From contig CALDMI010000034.1 in the NCBI GenBank assembly GCA_937914815.1, forward strand, positions 1-5,409: a stretch of DNA of 5,409 bases, in the 5' to 3' direction. The notes under the pieces were generated by a model. The model ran no database searches, was not told where the DNA came from, and saw only the letters and a list, made by a program, of their open reading frames with translations. Origin of the DNA: an uncultured Clostridia bacterium (GTDB taxonomy: Bacteria > Bacillota > Clostridia > Oscillospirales > CAG-272). A program made the translations under genes and the position numbers. Shown piece after piece: positions 1 through 5,055 of the stretch (position 1 is the stretch's first letter; every line of letters begins with the position of its first letter).

Positions 1-1
1 C

Positions 2-988
2 GGTTTCCGCGAAGATGCGTCACAGCTCATAAAGCTCACGCAGTTTGCAGATGACTGCACTGTACTTGACCGTGTCGCTGATATAAAGAGACTCAACAAG
101 GAACGCTTTGCACATTTTGTATATGACCGTATAGGTCGGAGAATAGACCCGGATTCCATATTTGATGTTCAGATAAAGAGAATGCATGAGTATAAACGCC
201 AGCTTCTCAATGTAATGAAGATAATAGCACTCTATAACGAAATCAATGATAATCCGAACGCAGATATTCCGCCCCAGACCTTTATTTTCGGCTGTAAGGC
301 GGCGCCGGGCTATGTCATGGCGAAGAAGTTGATAAAACTTATATGGTTCCTCTCGGAGGAGCTCGAGAGAAATCCGTTGACGCGCGACAGACTCAAGGTT
401 GTATTCATGGAGGAGTATAATGTATCTCTTGCGGAGATACTCATTCCCTCGGCTGATATATCCGAGCAGATATCGCTCGCCGGTAAGGAGGCGAGCGGAA
501 CAGGTTGTATGAAGCTCATGATGAACGGCGCACTCACCGTGGGAACTCTCGACGGCGCGAATGTCGAAATTCTCGAAGCGGTAGGCGAAGATAATATGTA
601 TATCTTCGGTCTCAACACTCACGAGGTTGACGAACTCTGGAGAAACGGGTATGTCGCGCGCGATTATTATCACCGCTCCGATGTGCTTCGTCGTGTCGTA
701 GACAGATTCAACAGCCCGATAGGAGGGCAGAGCTTCTCACACATCGCGGATTACCTGATAAACGGTGGATACGGCGTCGCCGACCCGTTTATGTGCCTCG
801 CGGATTTTGATTCCTATTATTACACGTCAAAACGGGCGAGCGCGGATTATGCAAACAGAACCGACTGGGCTCATAAGTCTCTCATGAATACCGCAACCAG
901 CGGTGTGTTCTCGTCGGACAACAGTATAAGAAATTATGCTGACAACATATGGCACGCTACTCCTATAAACAAAATTAAGGTAAAATGA
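2..988 (+). CDS. glgP: Glycogen/maltodextrin phosphorylase, C-terminal part (5' end outside window)
   Basis: This is a PLP-dependent GT35 phosphorylase that releases glucose-1-phosphate from non-reducing ends of alpha-1,4-glucan in the cytosol. The reading frame is open from base 2, and 328 residues plus TGA are visible; the family is usually about 750-830 residues, so more than half of the protein lies upstream. ATG182 is an internal Met, not the start. Visible family signatures (numbered from the first visible residue) are IKRMHEYKRQLLN around 59-71, FGCKAAPGY, the block VSLAEILIPSADISEQIS, and the cofactor motif EASGTGCMK at 163-171, in which K171 is the Schiff-base lysine. NGALTVGTLDGANVEI follows, and the ending (SSDNSIRNYADNIW) is typical of an intact C-terminus. 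Two positions differ from the textbook motif: Gly to Cys in FGGKAAPGY and Asn to Cys in GTGNMK. From memory, GTGCMK occurs in other clostridial members. The next gene starts 1 nt after the stop. GlgP versus MalP cannot be separated without the N-terminal part. Confidence 0.96.
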   Translation, partial: GFREDASQLIKLTQFADDCTVLDRVADIKRLNKERFAHFVYDRIGRRIDPDSIFDVQIKRMHEYKRQLLNVMKIIALYNEINDNPNADIPPQTFIFGCKAAPGYVMAKKLIKLIWFLSEELERNPLTRDRLKVVFMEEYNVSLAEILIPSADISEQISLAGKEASGTGCMKLMMNGALTVGTLDGANVEILEAVGEDNMYIFGLNTHEVDELWRNGYVARDYYHRSDVLRRVVDRFNSPIGGQSFSHIADYLINGGYGVADPFMCLADFDSYYYTSKRASADYANRTDWAHKSLMNTATSGVFSSDNSIRNYADNIWHATPINKIKVK

Positions 989-992
989 TTTG
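977..992 (+). promoter_or_regulatory. Weak ribosome binding site selecting a TTG start for the GH13 gene
   Basis: AAGG at 977-980 lies 9 nt before TTG990 and 15 nt before the in-frame ATG996. The spacing favours TTG990. The site lies inside the end of the phosphorylase gene, so translation probably also benefits from ribosomes terminating at 986-988. Confidence 0.45.
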
Positions 993-2930
993 AATATGTT
1001 CAGAATACCGCGGGAGGATATAACGCCTCTCGCGGCGCGATCATGCTTTTTGATTTCCGGTGAGCGGAGCAGAGAGCGGGCGGTAACCTCCGGGGTGCCT
1101 TTGCACGTTGCCTTCTCACTACCACGACACGCCGGGGCGACAAATGTCGACCTTGAAATTTTTTCGGAAAACGGTGACCATGTCGCCGATATTGCTTTGA
1201 GTCAGGAAATTTCTCCGAACTCTCTTATTGACAGCTTTGTGACCGGAGAGGTGAGCCTCCCGGTAGGGCTTTGGTTTTACAGATACAGAATTGATACGGC
1301 ATGTGGCAGACTTTACGGCGGATATTCCGGTGACTCTGACGGTGAATGTGAATGTGTTTATCTGAAGCCTGAAGAAGATGTACGGAAATTTCAGATGACT
1401 GTTTCGGATTTCCTGTATGAAGCACCGCGTGAGCGGTACGGCGGAATTATCTATCATATTTTTGTAGACAGATTCAGTCGTGGCGGAGATGTCATAGTGC
1501 GCCCGGATGCCGTATTGATAGACGACTGGTATGGCGGGATAACCGAATTTCCGGAATATCCCGGCGCTCCGTTGAAAAACAATACGTTTTTTGGCGGCAC
1601 ATTGTGGGGAATCGTCGATAAACTGGATTATATATCGTCGCTCGGTGTTAATACAATATACCTGAGCCCGGTGTTTGAATCGGTCTCAAATCATAAGTAT
1701 GATACCGGGAATTACATGAAGGTCGATGAAATGTTCGGCGGCGACGGTGCGCTTTCTACGCTGATACGGAAAGCCGGAGAGCGCGGAATAGGTATTATTC
1801 TTGACGGCGTGTTCAATCACACGGGCGCCGACAGTTTGTATTTCAATCGTTACGGTCATTACGGCAATGGCGGTGCCTATAACACAAAATCCTCTCCGTA
1901 TTACCCATGGTATGAGTTTCAGCATTACCCGGATAAGTATACATGTTGGTGGGGAATTGAAATACTGCCGCGTATTAATCCTGATTTTCCGACATGTTCG
2001 GAGTATTTTTGCGGAAAAGACGGTGTTATTTCGAAATATACGAAAATGGGAATTGCGGGCTTTCGCCTCGATGTTGCCGACGAGCTCTCTGATGGATTTA
2101 TAGGGCGGATAAAACGACGGCTTAATGCTATAAAACCGGGAGCGATCCTTTACGGTGAGGTCTGGGAGGATGCTTCGAACAAGATAGCCTACGGAAAGAG
2201 AAAATCCTATTATCACGGCAGTGAACTTGACGGTGTTATGAACTATCCTCTTCGGGACGGTATTATTTCATATTTTACCGACGGAGGAACAGAAAAACTC
2301 AGATATGCTCTGACGGATATTCTGTATAATGCGCCGAAGAGAATCCGAGATGCGCAGATGAATCTGCTCGGAACTCACGATACGGAGCGTATACTTACAA
2401 TGCTTGGCGGCGAGCCGTCCGACGGTTACAGTAACCGCGAGCTCTCGATAAAACGGATGACGCCTGCAGAACGGAAAAAAGGTATCCGGCGCCTGAAAAT
2501 GGCATATACGATTCTTTGCACCGTTCCGGGAATACCTACTGTGTATTATGGCGACGAGGCGGGGGTCGAGGGTTACAAGGACCCATTCAATCGTCTGCCG
2601 TTCCCGTGGGGGCATGAGTGCGGAGAAATTCTCGACCATTACAGAAAAACCGGTAATATAAGGCGCACATCGCCGGTGTATGCGAAGGGGGAGTTCAGAC
2701 TCATCATGTTGACATCCGATACTCTGCTTTTTGCGAGATATACAGATAATTACTTTTATTTTACATGCGTAAACAATTCTCCGGAGGAAGTCGGGCTTTT
2801 GTCATCGCACGAGATGAGCGGGTTATATACGGGCAATACCGGAAGAAAAATAAAAATTCCGCCGTACACGGCGGAGATATTCGTCTGCAATGCAAAGACT
2901 TTTCCTGCGGTCAGAGTTATACGGAGGTGA
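990..2930 (+). CDS. GH13 alpha-amylase-family hydrolase, neopullulanase/cyclomaltodextrinase type, cytosolic
   Basis: This enzyme is predicted to hydrolyse alpha-1,4 (possibly also alpha-1,6) linkages in maltodextrins, cyclodextrins, pullulan-like or limit-dextrin substrates. It has 646 residues from TTG990 (644 from ATG996) and no signal peptide, so it should act inside the cell. Residues about 10-130 look like the beta-sandwich (CBM34-like) N-terminal domain of this group. The catalytic barrel opens with YGGIIYHIFVDRF at 150-162. Conserved GH13 regions are all visible: DGVFNH at 272-277 (region I), LPRIN at 326-330 (in place of MPKLN, region V), GFRLDVADE with nucleophile D361 (region II), GEVW with acid/base E390 (region III) and LLGTHDTER with H463/D464 (region IV). 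SNHKYD (233-238) and VPGIPTVYYGDE (512-523) also fit, and the C-terminal residues should form domain C. YHIFVDRF and LLG(S/T)HDT point to subfamily GH13_20 or GH13_39 rather than a plain alpha-amylase. It follows glgP by 1 nt and precedes the kinase by 4 nt, which supports a role in storage-glucan breakdown. Exact specificity cannot be read from the sequence. Confidence 0.92.
   Translation: MNMFRIPREDITPLAARSCFLISGERSRERAVTSGVPLHVAFSLPRHAGATNVDLEIFSENGDHVADIALSQEISPNSLIDSFVTGEVSLPVGLWFYRYRIDTACGRLYGGYSGDSDGECECVYLKPEEDVRKFQMTVSDFLYEAPRERYGGIIYHIFVDRFSRGGDVIVRPDAVLIDDWYGGITEFPEYPGAPLKNNTFFGGTLWGIVDKLDYISSLGVNTIYLSPVFESVSNHKYDTGNYMKVDEMFGGDGALSTLIRKAGERGIGIILDGVFNHTGADSLYFNRYGHYGNGGAYNTKSSPYYPWYEFQHYPDKYTCWWGIEILPRINPDFPTCSEYFCGKDGVISKYTKMGIAGFRLDVADELSDGFIGRIKRRLNAIKPGAILYGEVWEDASNKIAYGKRKSYYHGSELDGVMNYPLRDGIISYFTDGGTEKLRYALTDILYNAPKRIRDAQMNLLGTHDTERILTMLGGEPSDGYSNRELSIKRMTPAERKKGIRRLKMAYTILCTVPGIPTVYYGDEAGVEGYKDPFNRLPFPWGHECGEILDHYRKTGNIRRTSPVYAKGEFRLIMLTSDTLLFARYTDNYFYFTCVNNSPEEVGLLSSHEMSGLYTGNTGRKIKIPPYTAEIFVCNAKTFPAVRVIRR
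2844..2875 (-). terminator. Terminator-like hairpin on the antisense strand of the GH13 gene (candidate)
   Basis: The arms TCCGCCGT (2858-2865) and ACGGCGGA (2868-2875) are perfect inverted copies, giving a GC-rich stem of about 7 bp with a tetraloop. Read on the minus strand, the stem is followed at once by AATTTTTATTTTTC (2857-2844), the layout of an intrinsic terminator. On the plus strand no T-run follows, so the GH13-kinase transcript should pass. The segment also codes for KIKIPPYTAE, so chance is possible. Confidence 0.35.
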
Positions 2931-2937
2931 ACTATTG
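2923..2937 (+). promoter_or_regulatory. Strong Shine-Dalgarno that fixes the TTG start of the kinase gene
   Basis: GGAGG at 2923-2927 overlaps the last codons and stop of the GH13 gene and lies 7 nt before TTG2935. No ATG or GTG lies at suitable spacing. The resulting N-terminus places the P-loop directly after a short beta strand (MIFTLIG), as expected for shikimate kinases. An upstream in-frame ATG at 2890 would add 15 residues encoded within the GH13 gene and has no comparable site. Confidence 0.85.
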
Positions 2938-3519
2938 ATTTTTACACTTATAGGTATGCCTGCCGCCGGTAAATCCTCTCTCGGAAAGGCGGCGGCAAGA
3001 GATACCGGATTTCGCAATGTGGATTCGGACAGGCTCATAGAGAAAAAAGTCGGCATGAAACTGCAGAATATCATTGACACATACGGGCTTCCGGAATTCC
3101 GGCGAATTGAAGAAGAGGTGTTGCTCGGTATAAATACGGACAATATCCTGCTTTCGACCGGCGGTAGCGCAGTATATTATCCCGCGGCGATGAAGCACCT
3201 TTCCGAAATGGGACCTATTATATATCTCCGCGTCGGTCTCCCGGAGCTGAAGCGCCGTCTCGGCGATTTTTCAAAGCGGGGAATTGTCATACCGGACGGA
3301 TATACCATTGATGACCTTTTTCAGGAGAGAGAGGCACTGTATAAGAAATATGCCGACTTTACGCTGGACTGTAACGGCACGGCATTTCCGCGATACAGGC
3401 GAAACCTTACGGAATATATATGCCGTGTTGCAAATATTCCGTTGCCGGAGAAAAAGGAAGTTCTCTGTCCGGATACGGTTCATGCCGTTTCCCGGGAAAA
3501 TCATACAAGAAAACAATAA
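2935..3519 (+). CDS. Shikimate-kinase-family P-loop kinase (GGS variant)
   Basis: This is a 194-residue ATP-dependent small-molecule kinase of the shikimate kinase fold; the classical family reaction is shikimate + ATP to shikimate-3-phosphate in the chorismate pathway. Visible features are the Walker A motif GMPAAGKSS (7-15), the DSD pair (D30, D32) for Mg/substrate, FRRIE (R56, E59), STGGS (74-78), a lid region around LGDFSKRG (109-116) with R115, and QEREALY (R132), matching the shikimate-contacting Arg region. In the textbook enzyme the third motif is GGG; here it is GGS (S78). From memory, this variant together with the KRGI...TIDDLFxER and KYAD pattern is common in clostridial proteins annotated as shikimate kinase. 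The C-terminal 25-30 residues are hydrophilic and extend beyond the usual 165-175-residue core. It is likely co-transcribed with the glycogen-degradation genes, with no aro gene in view, so the fold is secure but the substrate is not. aroK is the default name if shikimate is confirmed. Confidence 0.85.
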   Translation: MIFTLIGMPAAGKSSLGKAAARDTGFRNVDSDRLIEKKVGMKLQNIIDTYGLPEFRRIEEEVLLGINTDNILLSTGGSAVYYPAAMKHLSEMGPIIYLRVGLPELKRRLGDFSKRGIVIPDGYTIDDLFQEREALYKKYADFTLDCNGTAFPRYRRNLTEYICRVANIPLPEKKEVLCPDTVHAVSRENHTRKQ

Positions 3520-3524
3520 AATAT

Positions 3525-3576
3525 CGGCAGACGCAAGCGATGTAATTAATCACTGTAGCAATCTGCCGCGTTTTTT
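3525..3576 (+). terminator. Rho-independent terminator between converging operons, possibly bidirectional
   Basis: CGGCAGA (3525-3531) and TCTGCCG (3562-3568) form a perfect 7-bp stem closing a long loop of about 30 nt. After 2 nt comes TTTTTT (3571-3576). It begins 5 nt after the kinase stop. The T-run overlaps the stop codon (3577-3575) of the minus-strand gene. Read on the minus strand the same stem is followed by a weaker AT-rich run (ATATTTTATTG), so it may also stop that transcript. The long loop makes it less canonical. Confidence 0.6.
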
Positions 3577-4711
3577 ATATAGAATATTCGGATATCAGCC
3601 GTATTTCTTTTACAAGCTTATCTACATCGTACATAGTATTCATGCATGAAAAGCTTGCTCTCACACAACCGCGCTCAACAGTTCCGAGTTTCTCGTGCGC
3701 AGAGGGTGAGCAGTGGAGACCACCGCGGGTGCAAATTCCCTTTCTGTCAAGCTGTCCCGAAACATCTGAGGATGGAAAATCGCGAACATTGAATGCAAGT
3801 ATTCCGCCGGCGCTCTTTGTATAGACCGTAACCCCGCGAATTTCTGTGAGGCGTTCTTTTGCCGCTTCGGTGAGGGCAGACAGGTGATTTTCAATTTCCG
3901 CTATCCCTCGTCCGTTAATATACCTTATCCCGGTGCCGAGCGATACAATTGAGGGTGCGGGGAGTGTCCCTGCTTCGTATCTGTCCGGCAGATATGCCGG
4001 CATTGATTTGCTGTATGATTCGCTTCCGCTCCCTCCCTCGACAAAGCTTTCCCGGCATATATTTCCGTCGGACAGTATAAGTATTCCGGAGCCCTGAATA
4101 CCGAGAAGTCCCTTATGTCCCGGAGCGCAAAATGCGTCATAGCAAGCCTTTGAGAGGTCAATTCTCCGATGTCCGGCTGCCTGTGATGCATCTATTATGA
4201 GAATGAGCCCGTATCTGCGTTTTACTGCAGACAGGACACCGAGCGGTATTGCATCTCCGGTGACATTGGATTGCAGGGTCGAGATTATACAGCGGGTCTG
4301 CTTTTCGATAAGCTTTTCGATGTTTTCCGATATGTCGCCGTCGGTTGAAAAGCACTTGTAGGTTACACCGTGCTCACGCCGGAGCCGTTCAAGAGGGCGG
4401 ACTACCGAGTTGTGTTCGACATCAGAAATAAGAACTTCGCATCCGGCGGGCACCATGGTTTTTATCGCAGTGTTAAGCGAATAGGTGGCGTTTTCGGTAA
4501 AAATAACATTTTCAGGAACTCCGCTTTTGAAAAAAGATGATACATCTTCTCTGACGCGATACAGCTCCTCGGCTGTCCGCACGGAGAAGTAATGTGAGCT
4601 CCTGCCGGGGTTCCCGCAATAGTCGCGGACACATTTATTGAGAGCTTTTATAACCTCACGCGGTTTCGGATAACTCGTTGCCGCGTTATCGAGATATACG
4701 GTGTGTTTCAT
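3575..4711 (-). CDS. Cysteine desulfurase / selenocysteine lyase-like class V aminotransferase
   Basis: This is a full-length (378-residue) PLP enzyme of the NifS/SufS superfamily, expected to take sulfur from cysteine (or selenium from selenocysteine) as an enzyme-bound persulfide in the cytosol. It begins VYLDNAATSYPKP, typical of the 'cysteine desulfurase family protein' group that includes Enterococcus EF2568. Visible active-site elements are VEHNSV with H100 (ring-stacking His), IIDASQAAGH with D174 (pyridine-N Asp), PGHKGLLGIQGSG with K200 (Schiff-base Lys), RGGLHCSPSAHE with candidate persulfide Cys C334, and VRAS with R351 near the C-terminus. The ATG start overlaps the stop of the upstream DUF3343 gene by 4 nt (ATGA), and no good Shine-Dalgarno precedes it, so translation is probably coupled. 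No iscU, sufU, nifU or tRNA-thiolation gene is adjacent, so general Fe-S supply is less likely than a dedicated S/Se transfer to its small neighbour. The true substrate is not decidable from sequence. Confidence 0.93.
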   Translation of the reverse strand: MKHTVYLDNAATSYPKPREVIKALNKCVRDYCGNPGRSSHYFSVRTAEELYRVREDVSSFFKSGVPENVIFTENATYSLNTAIKTMVPAGCEVLISDVEHNSVVRPLERLRREHGVTYKCFSTDGDISENIEKLIEKQTRCIISTLQSNVTGDAIPLGVLSAVKRRYGLILIIDASQAAGHRRIDLSKACYDAFCAPGHKGLLGIQGSGILILSDGNICRESFVEGGSGSESYSKSMPAYLPDRYEAGTLPAPSIVSLGTGIRYINGRGIAEIENHLSALTEAAKERLTEIRGVTVYTKSAGGILAFNVRDFPSSDVSGQLDRKGICTRGGLHCSPSAHEKLGTVERGCVRASFSCMNTMYDVDKLVKEIRLISEYSI

Positions 4712-4917
4712 TCGTTGGATACCGTATATCCTATCCCGGCGTCGCGGAGCATACCGACAACATCAAAATAGTACACATCGTCAAATGTTACACCGTATGT
4801 GCATCCGCCACGCTCACGCCCGCCGTCCGATTTAAGAATATCGGATGATATGCCGTTACGCATCAGCAGCTTACGCACCCTTATCGCAGTATTAACGGAC
4901 CCTACATTTACCCTCAT
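4708..4917 (-). CDS. Small DUF3343 protein, putative Se/S carrier-like
   Basis: This 69-residue protein matches the pattern of DUF3343 (putative Se/S carrier-like) proteins: a short strand MRVNVGSVNTA, a helix (IRVRKLLMRNGI), an RGGCTYG motif with the only cysteine, C39, and a final helix-strand (VVGMLRDAGIGYTV). The fold should be ferredoxin-like and cytosolic. C39 is the natural candidate for carrying a persulfide or selenium atom; this role is inferred from the family label and context and is not proven. The stop overlaps the start of the desulfurase-like gene by 4 nt, which implies tight co-expression. ATG4917 is preferred because the homology-like segment begins there and an in-frame stop lies at 4968-4966. 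The ribosome binding site is modest (GGAAAG about 6 nt upstream, with a G-rich stretch further out). No signal peptide or membrane segment is seen. Confidence 0.8.
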   Translation of the reverse strand: MRVNVGSVNTAIRVRKLLMRNGISSDILKSDGGRERGGCTYGVTFDDVYYFDVVGMLRDAGIGYTVSNE

Positions 4918-4945
4918 AAAAACTTTCCGCCCCCTTGTTCTGTTT

Positions 4946-4974
4946 ATGATGCTCGCAATAACAGTCTATGTTAA
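4946..4974 (-). promoter_or_regulatory. Candidate promoter of the DUF3343-desulfurase operon (weak)
   Basis: On the minus strand TTAACA (4974-4969, 5 of 6 matches to TTGACA) is followed after 17 nt by CATCAT (4951-4946, 4 of 6 matches to TATAAT). Transcription would start near 4939, about 22 nt before ATG4917. It is much weaker than the plus-strand promoter in the same intergenic region. An alternative minus -10, TATACT at 5002-4997, has no credible -35. Confidence 0.3.
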
Positions 4975-4980
4975 AAAAAC

Positions 4981-5011
4981 GGAAAAGTTCATTAAAAGTA
5001 TAGACTTTTCC
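4981..5011. repeat. Perfect 8-bp inverted repeat in the divergent promoter region (candidate operator)
   Basis: GGAAAAGT at 4981-4988 and ACTTTTCC at 5004-5011 are exact inverted copies separated by 15 bp, with centres about 23 bp (two helical turns) apart. The right arm covers the end of the plus-strand -35 box. The core AAAAGT also recurs directly at 4994-4999. It is not followed by a T-run in either direction that would make it an evident terminator, so an operator for a dimeric regulator of the MBL gene, and perhaps of the divergent operon, is the better reading. Confidence 0.5.
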
Positions 5012-5029
5012 AGTAGTCTGTGGTATAAT
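5001..5029 (+). promoter_or_regulatory. Sigma-A-type promoter with extended -10 for the MBL-fold gene
   Basis: The -35 box is TAGACT (5001-5006, 4 of 6 matches). A 17-bp spacer ends in TGG, giving an extended -10, followed by a perfect TATAAT at 5024-5029. Transcription is expected near 5036, leaving a leader of about 20 nt. Confidence 0.8.
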
Positions 5030-5043
5030 ATAACATCAGTTTT

Positions 5044-5050
5044 GGAGGAG
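5044..5050 (+). promoter_or_regulatory. Strong Shine-Dalgarno of the MBL-fold gene
   Basis: GGAGGAG at 5044-5050, with GGAGG ending 7 nt before ATG5056, decides the start of the reading frame that runs off the right edge. Confidence 0.85.
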
Positions 5051-5055
5051 CAGAG

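Noticed and set aside
182..184. ATG182 as a start for a short phosphorylase-like protein
   Set aside because: The same frame is open to base 2 and the upstream residues continue to fit GlgP, so this is an internal Met of a gene entering from the left.
20..673. Long minus-strand open frame (217 codons) opposite the phosphorylase gene
   Set aside because: The plus frame matches GlgP motif by motif. The antisense translation has no recognisable domain and no ribosome binding site, so it is a shadow of the coding strand.
1686..2216. Minus-strand open frame (176 codons) within the GH13 gene
   Set aside because: It overlaps the GH13 catalytic core, including regions I, II and III, and its translation resembles no family I know.
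3488..3499. 12-bp perfect palindrome TTTCCCGGGAAA near the end of the kinase gene
   Set aside because: It has no loop for a hairpin, lies within coding sequence and has no regulatory context. It is probably chance.
3284..3649. Plus-strand open frame (121 codons) crossing the kinase end, the terminator and the desulfurase end
   Set aside because: It runs through two real genes and the intergenic hairpin in another frame. There is no ribosome binding site and the composition is unlike a protein.
4918..5055. Riboswitch or small RNA in the divergent intergenic region
   Set aside because: The MBL leader is only about 20 nt and the minus-strand leader about 22 nt by the promoter candidates, too short for a structured riboswitch.
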